DNA of 7,316 nt. Source: Candidatus Bathyarchaeota archaeon (GTDB lineage: Archaea; Thermoproteota; Bathyarchaeia; TCS64). The notes below the pieces were generated by a model. It searched no databases. It worked only from the letters and a program-made list of their open reading frames with translations, and was not told where the DNA came from. Of this stretch, positions 1-6,233 are shown piece by piece. Both the position numbers and the translations under genes were made by a program. Positions within the stretch are counted from its first letter, which is position 1, and every line of letters begins with the position of its first letter. Where the stretch lies: contig JAUVYU010000029.1 of assembly GCA_030602935.1 (NCBI GenBank), forward strand, positions 1 through 7,316, read 5' to 3'.

Positions 1-1
1 G

Positions 2-373
2 GGGTGGCTCCACGCCGTGGTGAGCTTCGAGAAGTTCCGGGAGGGGGACCCCAAGAACGTCCTCATGGCCATCTTCGCCGCCCACCCGAGCCTGAAGCAC
101 GCCATCGTGGTGGACTCTGACATAGACCCCTACGACATGGAGGAGGTGGAGTGGGCCATCGCCACCCGGTTCAGGGGGGACGAGGACCTCATGGTCATCC
201 CCCACGTCAGGGTGTCGAGCCTGGACCCGGTCTCCGACCAGGAGAAGGAGCTGGGGTGCAAGGTGGGGGTTGACGCCACTAAGCCACTGGGAAGGGATGG
301 CTTCGAGAGGCCCGGGATCCCCGTCTCGGATGAGGTCAAGAAGATACTGGACAAGTACTCCAAGGGCTCATAG
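2..373 (+). CDS. UbiD-family decarboxylase, C-terminal part (probable trans-anhydromevalonate 5-phosphate decarboxylase)
   Basis: The reading frame is open from the window edge (codons from base 2) to TAG at 371-373, so only the last 123 residues are present and the true start lies outside. The visible part has the conserved C-terminal UbiD pattern: a HAVVS strand near residue 5, 'AIFAAHPSLKHAIVVDSDIDPYD', 'VEWAIATRF', and an 'SSLDP' turn. UbiD enzymes are prenylated-FMN-dependent decarboxylases. The next two genes encode both subunits of an aconitase-X dehydratase. In the archaeal mevalonate pathway known from Aeropyrum pernix, such a dehydratase makes trans-anhydromevalonate 5-phosphate and a UbiD homologue decarboxylates it to isopentenyl phosphate. 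That role is therefore the best inference. Family assignment is firm; substrate rests on context. The UbiX-type flavin prenyltransferase it would need is not in the window. Another aromatic-acid UbiD is possible but less likely here. Confidence 0.88.
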   Translation, partial: GWLHAVVSFEKFREGDPKNVLMAIFAAHPSLKHAIVVDSDIDPYDMEEVEWAIATRFRGDEDLMVIPHVRVSSLDPVSDQEKELGCKVGVDATKPLGRDGFERPGIPVSDEVKKILDKYSKGS

Positions 374-397
374 GATTCGGGTAGATTCGTAGCATTG

Positions 398-406
398 GGA
401 GGGTGA
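398..406 (+). promoter_or_regulatory. Shine-Dalgarno site deciding a TTG start
   Basis: GGAGGGTGA closely matches the archaeal consensus (A)GGAGGTGA. It ends 4 bases before the TTG at 411, which supports that non-ATG codon as the start of the dehydratase large subunit. No TATA-like element is evident in the 37-base gap after the UbiD stop, so the genes are probably co-transcribed. Confidence 0.7.
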
Positions 407-410
407 CGCA

Positions 411-1598
411 TTGTACTTGACGAAGGAACAGGAATCCATGCTGGCTGGTGGGGACGGGGAAGCCGCCGCTAAGCTTCTGGAGCTCATAGTGGCGCTGGGG
501 GAGGTCTTCGGGGCCGAGAGGCTTGTCCCCGTGGAGAGCGCCCACATCGCGGGGGTCTCTTACAAGAACCTGGGGGAGGCGGGGCTGGAGTGGCTCGTGG
601 AGCAGGCGGACCTCGGGGCCAGAGCCCACATCCTGGCCACGCTGAACCCGGCGGGGATGGACATGGAGGAGTGGGAGGCCATGGGGGTGCCCCCGGAGTT
701 CGCCGAGGGGCAGCGCAGGGTTATCGCGACCTTCGAGAGGATGGGCGTGGAGCCCACGTGTACCTGCACCCCGTATCTCGTGGGGCACGTCCCGGAGCTG
801 GGAAGCCAGGTGGCCTGGGCCGAGTCCTCGGCTGTGTGCTACGTCAACTCGGTCATCGGTGCGCGCACCAACAGGGAGTCGGGGCCGACGACCCTCGCCA
901 GCGCCGTCACCGGGCTGGCCGCTCTGTACGGGTATAGGCTCGACGAGAATAGGCGACCCGGGGCCGTGGTCGAGTTGGGCGTAGAGTTGAAGTCAATAAT
1001 GGAGTACAGCGCCCTCGGATACCTGACGGGGAAGAAGCTCGGCACGACTGTGCCCTATTACGTTGGGCTGGGGAAGCCCGCGATGGAGTCCATGAAGGCC
1101 CTCGGGGCCGCCTGTGCGACCAGTGGCGGGATCGCCCTCTGGCATGGTGAGGGGGTCACGCCCGAGGCTGAAGGGATGGAGTCGTTCATCGACGGACTCG
1201 AAAAACTCTCAGTTGAGAGGGCGGACCTCGATGAGGAGATAGCCCGCCTGACCCAGCCACTGGAGGACCCGCTGATCGCCCTCGGGTGCCCCCACGCAAG
1301 CCTCGGAGAGATGGCCGAGATCGCCAAGCTGGTCAAGGGCAGGGACATGGGCGGTAACCTCTGGGTGTTCACCAATCGAGGCGTCTACGATGAGGCCGAG
1401 GCCGCTGGTCACGTGGGCGTCATCGAGGAGGCCGGGGGCAGGGTCTACAGGGACACCTGCATGGTGGTCGCTCCGGTGAAGGAGATGGGGTGGAAGGAGG
1501 TGGCGACGAACAGCTTCAAGGCGGGCCACTACATGGCGAACATGAGGCTGAGGACGAGGATGGGCACCATCAGGGAGCTGCTGACGGAGGTTCTATGA
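411..1598 (+). CDS. Phosphomevalonate dehydratase large subunit (aconitase X catalytic domain)
   Basis: This 395-residue protein has the full length expected of the AcnX catalytic subunit. It should dehydrate (R)-mevalonate 5-phosphate to trans-anhydromevalonate 5-phosphate using a [4Fe-4S] cluster, in the cytoplasm. Family landmarks are the N-terminal 'LTKEQESMLAGGDG', 'VESAHIAGVSYKN' at 41-53, 'TCTCTPY' at 116-122, 'ARTNRESGPTTLASAVTG' at 151-168, 'LGCPHAS' at 291-297 and 'YRDTCMV' at 346-352. Cys119, Cys293 and Cys350 sit in the three conserved blocks and are the likely cluster ligands; this is inferred from the family pattern, not from a structure-based alignment. The start is TTG with a strong GGAGGGTGA site. 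The stop overlaps the ATGATG start of the small subunit, indicating translational coupling. Some AcnX proteins act in hydroxyproline metabolism, but the split subunits and the UbiD neighbour favour the mevalonate role. Confidence 0.93.
   Translation: MYLTKEQESMLAGGDGEAAAKLLELIVALGEVFGAERLVPVESAHIAGVSYKNLGEAGLEWLVEQADLGARAHILATLNPAGMDMEEWEAMGVPPEFAEGQRRVIATFERMGVEPTCTCTPYLVGHVPELGSQVAWAESSAVCYVNSVIGARTNRESGPTTLASAVTGLAALYGYRLDENRRPGAVVELGVELKSIMEYSALGYLTGKKLGTTVPYYVGLGKPAMESMKALGAACATSGGIALWHGEGVTPEAEGMESFIDGLEKLSVERADLDEEIARLTQPLEDPLIALGCPHASLGEMAEIAKLVKGRDMGGNLWVFTNRGVYDEAEAAGHVGVIEEAGGRVYRDTCMVVAPVKEMGWKEVATNSFKAGHYMANMRLRTRMGTIRELLTEVL
1586..1590 (+). promoter_or_regulatory. Ribosome binding site of dehydratase small subunit
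   Basis: GGAGG lies inside the last codons of the large subunit. Two adjacent ATG codons follow, 4 bases (1595) and 7 bases (1598) downstream. The second has the more usual spacing. Confidence 0.6.
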
Positions 1599-1999
1599 TG
1601 AAGCTGAAGGGCAGGAAGGTCGTCGGAGGCTACGCGGAGGGTGAGGCCCTCGTCAGCGCTGACCCCGTGAGCTTCTACGGAGGCGTCGACCCGGAGACAG
1701 GCATCGTCGTGGAGCCCGGCCACGCCGTGGAGGGGGAGTGCATCACCGGGAAGGTCTTCGTCTTCCCCACGGGGAAGGGGAGCACCGTGGGGAGCTACGT
1801 CATCTACAGGATGAGCAAGCTGGGCACGGCGCCTGCAGCCCTCGTAAACTCCGAGACGGAGGCCATCATCGCCACGGGCTGCGTTATCTCTGGGATACCC
1901 CTCGTCGACAAGCTTGACCGGGATCCATTGTTGGAGATCAAGAGCGGCGATCTCCTGAAGGTCTCGGCGGATGAAGGCGTCGTCGAAGTCGTTAAATGA
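1598..1999 (+). CDS. Phosphomevalonate dehydratase small subunit (aconitase X swivel domain, DUF126)
   Basis: This 133-residue protein is the swivel-domain partner of the AcnX large subunit, forming the heterodimeric dehydratase. The DUF126 signature is clear: 'VVGGYAEGEALVS' at 8-20, 'ITGKVFVFPTGKGSTVGSYV' at 49-68, where Ser62 is the expected active-site serine of the swivel loop, and 'GCVISGIPLVD' at 94-104. The length is normal for a stand-alone small subunit. The start is ambiguous by one codon. ATG 1595 overlaps the upstream TGA, while ATG 1598 is better spaced (7 bases) from GGAGG and gives the typical 'MKLKGR' N-terminus, so I chose it. The large-then-small order with overlapping ends is usual for this complex. 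This is the last gene of the isoprenoid operon; the next gene has its own promoter. Confidence 0.92.
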   Translation: MKLKGRKVVGGYAEGEALVSADPVSFYGGVDPETGIVVEPGHAVEGECITGKVFVFPTGKGSTVGSYVIYRMSKLGTAPAALVNSETEAIIATGCVISGIPLVDKLDRDPLLEIKSGDLLKVSADEGVVEVVK

Positions 2000-2009
2000 C
2001 GGTGTCTCG

Positions 2010-2023
2010 GGGGAGGCATCCCC
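2010..2023 (+). terminator. Weak hairpin after the mevalonate operon (possible terminator)
   Basis: GGGG-AGGCAT-CCCC can form a 4-base-pair stem with a 6-base loop starting 10 bases after the small-subunit stop, followed by TTCTAAT. The stem is short and the T content modest. Its position between an operon end and a new promoter is its main support. Confidence 0.25.
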
Positions 2024-2031
2024 TTCTAATG

Positions 2032-2046
2032 AAAAGTGATTTAACG
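2032..2046 (+). promoter_or_regulatory. BRE/TATA promoter of the M24 peptidase gene
   Basis: AAAAG-TG-ATTTAACG has a purine-rich BRE-like part followed by an ATTTAA TATA box. The same element with two different spacer bases lies before the thymidylate kinase gene. The TATA centre near 2042 predicts a transcript start near 2069, leaving about 24 bases before ATG 2093. A second T/A-rich element, GTTTATG at 2046-2052, is an alternative. Confidence 0.55.
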
Positions 2047-2092
2047 TTTATGCGTCAAACCTATCTCGAATTCGTTTTCGACAGTGATCATT

Positions 2093-3241
2093 ATGGCTGA
2101 TATGAACTACAGGAGGAGGCTCACGGGCCTCCAGGAGAAGATGGAGGAGCTCGGCATCGACCTGGCCGTCTACGGTTCCTGCCAGAACTTCCAGTACCTG
2201 ACGGGGCTGCTGACCGAGTGGAGGCGGGGGGTTGACCTCCAGAGCCCCGTCAACAACGTCTTCGTCCCAGTGGAGGGGGAGCCGATCCTGACCAAGGGCG
2301 GCAGCCCGGGGAGTCCCGAGGACCTCTGGATCAAGGACGTGAGGGACGTTGAGAGGGGCGCAAGCTACAAGGAGACCGTGGAGGAGGTCGTCGCGGACCT
2401 GGACTGGAGCGGCGGATCGGTGGCCGTGGGGGACCACATCTGGGGCTCCACCTGGATCGAGGTCGCCAGGACATTGGGCGGGGCCAAGTTCCGGAGCGCC
2501 AAGGGACTCATGGATCACCTGAGGATGATCAAGGAGCCCGCGGAGATCGAGCTCCTCAGGAAGGTGGGGAAGCTCACAGACGAGGTCATGGGTAAAATCA
2601 TCTCGGGCATCAAGGAGGGGGACACCCAGAGGGACCTCCAGGTCGACATCGAGGCTACGGCGAGGAAGATGGGGGCCAAGGACATCTCCTTCGGGCCCAC
2701 CGCCGGCTTCGTGAAGTCGGGGTCTGAGCCCTCGGAGAACCCGTTCACGTATCCCAAGGACGAGGGTCTGGTGGAGGGGACCTCCATAGCCTTCGACATC
2801 GGCTTCGTGATGGACGGCTACTGCAGCGACTGGGGTAGGAGCATGTACTGGGGCCCCGCTGATGAGGGGGTGAGCAAGGGATACGAGTCCCTCATGAACG
2901 CCGTGGTGGAGACGGTGGACAAGATGTACGCCGGCAGCATGAGGGTCTGCGACCTCTTCCCAAGCATCGAGGAGAGCCTGGACGGGGCGGGATACGGTGA
3001 CTTCCTCCGTGCGCGCCTCAAGACGGGGAACGTGGGACACCAGATCGGGGTCGAGGTCCACGAGCCGCCGTGGCTGAAGCCTGAGAATGAGCACCTGCTG
3101 GAGGCGGGGATGGTGATGTGCCTCGAGCCGAAGCTCCTGAACCACGGGGAGTACTACCTCCGGGTGGAGGACATGGTCCTCGTCAAGGGGGACAAGGCCG
3201 AGTTCCTGACCAACTACGACCGGGAGCAGTTCCAGCTCTAA
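2093..3241 (+). CDS. M24-family metallopeptidase (Xaa-Pro dipeptidase/aminopeptidase-like)
   Basis: A 382-residue cytoplasmic 'pita-bread' peptidase that probably cleaves Xaa-Pro peptides. The N-terminal creatinase-like domain (about residues 5-135) has 'YGSCQNFQYLTGL'. The catalytic domain follows the 'MIKEPAEIELLRKVGKLTDEVM' helix typical of prolidases. All five metal ligands are present: Asp235 (AFDIG), Asp246 (YCSDWGR), His316 (VGHQIG), Glu345 (CLEPK) and Glu359 (RVEDM). Spacings of 11 for the two Asp, 29 for His-Glu and 14 for Glu-Glu match Pyrococcus prolidase, and 'VEVHE' supplies the usual second His (323). I start at ATG 2093 because GTGAT at 2084-2088 can serve as a ribosome site. 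GTG 2084 and ATG 2102 are also in frame. The gene has its own promoter. The exact substrate cannot be told from sequence. Confidence 0.9.
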   Translation: MADMNYRRRLTGLQEKMEELGIDLAVYGSCQNFQYLTGLLTEWRRGVDLQSPVNNVFVPVEGEPILTKGGSPGSPEDLWIKDVRDVERGASYKETVEEVVADLDWSGGSVAVGDHIWGSTWIEVARTLGGAKFRSAKGLMDHLRMIKEPAEIELLRKVGKLTDEVMGKIISGIKEGDTQRDLQVDIEATARKMGAKDISFGPTAGFVKSGSEPSENPFTYPKDEGLVEGTSIAFDIGFVMDGYCSDWGRSMYWGPADEGVSKGYESLMNAVVETVDKMYAGSMRVCDLFPSIEESLDGAGYGDFLRARLKTGNVGHQIGVEVHEPPWLKPENEHLLEAGMVMCLEPKLLNHGEYYLRVEDMVLVKGDKAEFLTNYDREQFQL

Positions 3242-3257
3242 TCTCTATTTCCTTCTC
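3242..3257 (+). terminator. Pyrimidine-rich tract after the M24 gene
   Basis: A run of T and C (TCTCTATTTCCTTCTC) follows the TAA stop directly and has no hairpin. Archaeal RNA polymerase can terminate at T-rich tracts, and a new promoter begins at the next base. The tract is not purely T, so support is modest. Confidence 0.35.
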
Positions 3258-3272
3258 AAAAGCCATTTAACG
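3258..3272 (+). promoter_or_regulatory. BRE/TATA promoter of tmk
   Basis: AAAAG-CC-ATTTAACG matches the element before the M24 gene at 13 of 15 positions. The TATA centre near 3268 predicts a start near 3295, so the mRNA would begin at or one base before ATG 3296 (leaderless). The absence of a Shine-Dalgarno site before tmk fits this. Confidence 0.6.
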
Positions 3273-3295
3273 CCAGCCTCCTACATTCTTCTGGG

Positions 3296-3913
3296 ATGGC
3301 TGGGAAGGGGCTCTTCATCGTCCTCGAGGGGATAGACGGCAGCGGCAAGGACACCCACATCAAGTTCCTGGCGAAGGAACTGCGGGAGCTCGGCTACGCG
3401 GTCGTTGAGACCGCCGAGCCCAGCAGGGACAGGGTGGGCACATTCCTCAAGAGGTACGCTAAGAGGAAGGAGGAACGGCTCCCGGCTGAGTCGGAGGCCC
3501 TCCTCTACGCCTCTGACCGCTTCGACCACGTGAAGAACGTGATAAAGCCGGCCCTCCGCAGGGATCAGATAGTCATCTCCGCTCGCTACTACTACTCGAG
3601 CATGGCGTATCAGGGGGCGGTGGGCGTCGACCTCGACTGGATCAAGGAGATGAACCGCTTCGCGTTGAAGCCGGACCTAGCGGTCCTCCTCGACATCCTG
3701 CCGGAGTACAGCCTCCACAGGCTGAAGAGGCGGCGGAGCATCTATGAGGACTCGGACTACCTGCGCAAGGTGAGGGACATCTACATCAAGCTGGTGAACG
3801 AGGGGGAGCTCGTGAAGGTAGACGCGGACAGGCCGAAGAGGGTCGTCCAGGGGGAGCTCCTCTCCATGATCCAGGAGCTCGTCGAGCGCCGTAATGCCAA
3901 GTCCGGGCCGTGA
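3296..3913 (+). CDS. tmk: Thymidylate kinase (dTMP kinase)
   Basis: A 205-residue cytoplasmic kinase that phosphorylates dTMP to dTDP with ATP, for dTTP synthesis; the length is normal. The P-loop is 'GIDGSGKDT' at 12-20 after the 'FIVLEG' strand. 'TAEPS' at 39-43 is the TREP-like motif. 'LYASDRFDHV' at 70-79 supplies the substrate-binding DR pair. 'SARYYYSSMAYQG' at 95-107 is the DRY box region with its usual SSxAYQ tail. 'LKRRRSIYEDSDYLRKVRDIY' around 143-163 is the LID and the helix after it. The oddity is residue 96: the DRY box normally begins with Asp, and here it is Ala (codon GCT), while Arg97 is kept. The gene has its own promoter and is probably leaderless. The five-T run just after its stop may help termination and overlaps the next promoter. 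Identity is secure; normal activity is not guaranteed. Confidence 0.93.
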   Translation: MAGKGLFIVLEGIDGSGKDTHIKFLAKELRELGYAVVETAEPSRDRVGTFLKRYAKRKEERLPAESEALLYASDRFDHVKNVIKPALRRDQIVISARYYYSSMAYQGAVGVDLDWIKEMNRFALKPDLAVLLDILPEYSLHRLKRRRSIYEDSDYLRKVRDIYIKLVNEGELVKVDADRPKRVVQGELLSMIQELVERRNAKSGP

Positions 3914-3917
3914 TACG

Positions 3918-3926
3918 TTTTTATAA
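3918..3926 (+). promoter_or_regulatory. TATA promoter of the EamA transporter gene
   Basis: TTTTTATAA is the strongest TATA box on the plus strand of this window. Its centre near 3922 predicts a start near 3948-3949, giving a leader of about 17 bases to ATG 3966. GCGGAAG at 3952-3958 is only a weak ribosome site. The T run lies 4 bases after the tmk stop and could also serve as a tmk terminator. Confidence 0.65.
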
Positions 3927-3965
3927 CCCCTTCGAGATACATCAGAGACCCGCGGAAGAAGTGCC

Positions 3966-4823
3966 ATGTACGTCGAACTACTCTCACTGCTGACGGCCAT
4001 CGGCTTCGGCTTCAGCTCGATATTGACGCGATGGGGGATGAGGGACTCCAACCCCATAACCGGGGCCATGGTCGGCTCCCTCGTTCAGGTCGTCCTCCTG
4101 TCTGCCCTTGTAGCCGTCAACCCCCCGGCGGAGCTCAACCTCATGGGCGTCGCCTACTTTGCCTGTTCAGGGCTCTTCGCCTCCGCATTGGGGCGGCTCC
4201 TTAACTACACCTCCATCCAGAGGCTCGGCGTCTCCATGAGCTCCACGATCATAGGCTCCAGCCCTCTCTTCTCCACCCTCTTCGCGGCGGTCTTTCTCGC
4301 TGAGGAGGTGACGCCCTCGATACTTGTTGGAACCGTCCTAGTCGTTGCAGGAGTAGCTATCACCAGCTCAATGAAGGGGGAGGCCAAGAGCCTCCTGAGC
4401 ACCGCGATACTGACGCCGATACTGGCCGCTGCAGCGTACGGGGTGTCCTCTGTGTTCAGGAAGCTCGGGGTCAACTTGATACCCCACGCCCCCTTCGGAG
4501 CCATGATCGGGGCCGCCACGAGCCTCGCCTCATTCTCCATCTACCTTGTGGCGACTGGGCAGCTCGGCCTCTTCAAGCTGACCCCGGGCAGTCGGAAGTT
4601 CTTCGTGTCTTCAGGCCTCGTCGTCACGGTCGCCTGGTTGTGTATGTACAGCGCCTTCGCCTTGGGGAAGGTCTCCGTGGTATCGGCCCTGATCGGGACA
4701 AGTCCCCTCTTCACGCTCGTCCTCAGCCTGGTTTTCCTGAGGGACACCGAGAGGCTAAACATGAGAACCGCCCTGGGATGCCTCTCGATCGTGGCAGGGG
4801 CGATGGTGATAACTCTCTTCTAG
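3966..4823 (+). CDS. EamA-family (drug/metabolite transporter superfamily) permease
   Basis: A 285-residue integral membrane protein with about ten hydrophobic segments (roughly 3-20, 32-50, 60-78, 90-112, 117-134, 147-162, 175-196, 211-231, 236-258 and 266-284). It is built from two five-helix EamA repeats. Their similarity is visible by eye: 'TIIGSSPLFSTLFAAVFLAEE' region 94-114 against 'ALIGTSPLFTLVLSLVFLRDTE' region 241-262, each followed by a closing helix with 'VVAGVAI' or 'IVAGAMVI'. Members export amino acids or other small metabolites or act as nucleotide-sugar carriers; the substrate here cannot be predicted. The gene has its own TATA box. Its TAG stop overlaps the stop of the convergent UPF0148 gene. 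Length and topology are complete. Confidence 0.9.
   Translation: MYVELLSLLTAIGFGFSSILTRWGMRDSNPITGAMVGSLVQVVLLSALVAVNPPAELNLMGVAYFACSGLFASALGRLLNYTSIQRLGVSMSSTIIGSSPLFSTLFAAVFLAEEVTPSILVGTVLVVAGVAITSSMKGEAKSLLSTAILTPILAAAAYGVSSVFRKLGVNLIPHAPFGAMIGAATSLASFSIYLVATGQLGLFKLTPGSRKFFVSSGLVVTVAWLCMYSAFALGKVSVVSALIGTSPLFTLVLSLVFLRDTERLNMRTALGCLSIVAGAMVITLF
4820..4823. other. CTAG palindrome shared as stop codon by two convergent genes
   Basis: The tetranucleotide CTAG reads TAG at 4821-4823 on the plus strand (transporter stop) and TAG at 4822-4820 on the minus strand (UPF0148 stop). The two coding regions therefore overlap tail to tail by 4 bases and no intergenic terminator can exist between them. 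Confidence 0.9.
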
Positions 4824-5173
4824 GGTTGGCCCTTCCTGACGCGCCTCAGCCGTTCCAGTGAAGCCAGCAGGGCGTCCAGCACCTCGGCGACCTCCTTCAG
4901 CTTCGCGGGTGTATCCTCGGTCGCGAGGGTGTCCTCCATGGCGGAGATCTTCTTCACTAGGGCGCGTTCAAGGGACTCCAGCTCCAGGCTGGCCTCCGCC
5001 GTGGCCTCCTCCCCCTCGGATACGATGACCACCCTCCTCTGGCAGTTGGCGCACCAGATCTCCCCCGATTTTAGCTGGAACAGGGGGGAGTTGCACTCGG
5101 GGCAGCTCTTGCTGAGCATCGTGGCGCCGGACTTTAGGAGGCCGGCCATCTCCTTCATGTTGCTGTCGGACAA
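4820..5173 (-). CDS. UPF0148 family zinc-ribbon protein (Sjogren/scleroderma autoantigen 1-like)
   Basis: The product has the archaeal UPF0148 signature: 'MAGLLKSGATML' helix, then a zinc ribbon 'CPECNSPLFQLKSGEIWCANC', then 'RRVVIV'. Counted from the TTG at 5173, the four Cys are 24, 27, 41 and 44. The C-terminal half (about 55-112) is charged and helical, probably coiled coil. The molecular function of the family is unknown. The start is uncertain. ATG 5227, TTG 5173 (giving 'MSDSNMKEM') and ATG 5158 are all possible. I took 5173 because the codons between 5227 and 5173 (GTA, CTA, CAA, AGT, CGT) are unlike the rest of the window, but its GGTGA is only 2 bases upstream. The gene follows the M48 gene on the same strand, so it may be the third gene of the repressor operon, though a separate promoter is possible. 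Confidence 0.83.
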   Translation of the reverse strand: MSDSNMKEMAGLLKSGATMLSKSCPECNSPLFQLKSGEIWCANCQRRVVIVSEGEEATAEASLELESLERALVKKISAMEDTLATEDTPAKLKEVAEVLDALLASLERLRRVRKGQP

Positions 5174-5267
5174 CGTCACCGCACGGTAACTGTTTTGGAG
5201 CCACTTTAGCCTTACGGCGTGGCTCATCGGGTTTAGTTCGGAGAGAAAGAGCGGACGAAGATCGTCA

Positions 5268-6230
5268 CTAGGCCGATGACGTAATGCCTGGATCAATGAT
5301 GTCGAGCTCGGCAAGCCGTCTGAGCCGCTCCTCAACCGGGGGGTGCCTGCTGAAGACACTCCATCCGTTCCTTGCAGGGAAGAGGGAGAGGGACATCCCG
5401 GCCATGAAGAAGCTGCCGGAGCGCATGGGAGGAACCTCGGAGAGCTTGATCAGCGCCGACATGAGGGCCCTCGGATCCCCTGACAGCCTCGCCCCCTCCT
5501 CATCCGCCAGGAATTCCCTGTCACGGCAGAGCGCAGGCTCGATGAGGAATCCGATCAAATTGAACATTGACGCTATCTTGAGGCTGTTGGCCATCGACCG
5601 GACCAGGGTGTCGCCGTTGCTGATGTGTGCGACCTCGTGGGCGAATGAAGCCTTGACCTCGTCCTCTGTCATGGTCTCCAGGAACCCCACGGAGACGTAG
5701 ATACTGGATTCGTGGCCCCTTCCGAAGGACATTATCTGGGGTCTGCTCGACTGGATCAGCCCGATGTCCGGTGTCTCAATGCCTGCTCTCTCCGAGAGGG
5801 CGTCGAGCATCCCGTAGAGGCGCTCAGCCTGTTCCCAGTCCAGAGGCTCGACGTCGTAGAGCCGCCTCACTATCCTGTCGCCTAGGTAGTAGCTCACGAC
5901 GCCGTGGAGGCCTGCCGCTGAGAATGAGAAGGCCGTCAGGGCCACCCAGCCGGTGCAGACTTCACGAACATAGGAATAGGAGGGGTCGCTGCAGACGAGG
6001 TGGACTGGGTCCCAGGTCGATATGGAGAGCCAGTGGGCGTAGCAGGAGGGGGAGATCCAGGCGGCGATCAGGAAGGATCCTGCCAAGGGGAGCAGCAGCG
6101 TTTTCGTCCGTGTCCTGTAGGAGAGCCTGCCGACGAGCTTCAGCGTCAGGAGGGCCCCGGCTGAGAGTGTTGTCGCCACGAGGAATACGTTGAGATATCG
6201 GGATAGGAACCCGAGGACCGCGTCGAACAT
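5268..6230 (-). CDS. Membrane M48-family (HtpX-like) zinc metalloprotease
   Basis: A 320-residue protein with a membrane N-terminus and a C-terminal M48 peptidase domain. The zinc site is clear: HEVAH at 198-202, with Glu239 as third ligand in 'REFLADEEGARLSGDP'. 'FSRHPPVEERLRRLAEL' at 293-309 is the usual end of the domain. Hydrophobic segments lie at about 10-33, 44-60 and 94-117, with a weaker one at 218-232. Positive residues (Lys31, Arg35, Arg40, Arg42, Lys44; Arg119, Arg122, Arg123) place the first loop and the protease domain in the cytoplasm. That leaves loop 61-93, with Cys63, Cys80 and Cys92, outside. The gene starts 3 bases after the BlaI-like repressor stop, so the two are surely co-transcribed. 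By analogy with BlaR1-BlaI it may sense an envelope signal and inactivate the repressor; general quality control, as in HtpX, is the alternative. Confidence 0.9.
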   Translation of the reverse strand: MFDAVLGFLSRYLNVFLVATTLSAGALLTLKLVGRLSYRTRTKTLLLPLAGSFLIAAWISPSCYAHWLSISTWDPVHLVCSDPSYSYVREVCTGWVALTAFSFSAAGLHGVVSYYLGDRIVRRLYDVEPLDWEQAERLYGMLDALSERAGIETPDIGLIQSSRPQIMSFGRGHESSIYVSVGFLETMTEDEVKASFAHEVAHISNGDTLVRSMANSLKIASMFNLIGFLIEPALCRDREFLADEEGARLSGDPRALMSALIKLSEVPPMRSGSFFMAGMSLSLFPARNGWSVFSRHPPVEERLRRLAELDIIDPGITSSA

Positions 6231-6233
6231 TGG

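Noticed and set aside
2048..3145. A 365-residue open frame antisense to the M24 peptidase gene
   Set aside because: It is rich in His, Pro, Leu and Arg with no recognisable motif, and the opposite strand encodes a complete peptidase with all metal ligands. This is a GC-rich shadow frame.
4822..4833. AGGG-TTGG-CCCT as a terminator hairpin at the convergent gene ends
   Set aside because: Only four base pairs, no T tract after it, and it lies inside the coding end of the UPF0148 gene.
4640..4861. A 73-residue plus-strand frame overlapping the end of the EamA gene
   Set aside because: It is out of frame with a well-supported membrane protein, rich in Arg, Gly and Pro, and has no ribosome site or domain.
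5174..5359. Longer N-terminus for the UPF0148 protein, from ATG 5359
   Set aside because: It would overlap the end of the M48 gene by 92 bases, resembles low-complexity shadow sequence, and is not part of the family domain. The segment 5174-5227 is also doubtful because of its unusual codons.
5284..6193. Plus-strand frames (138 and 140 residues) within the M48 gene
   Set aside because: Both are Ser- and Arg-rich shadows of the intact protease frame on the other strand.
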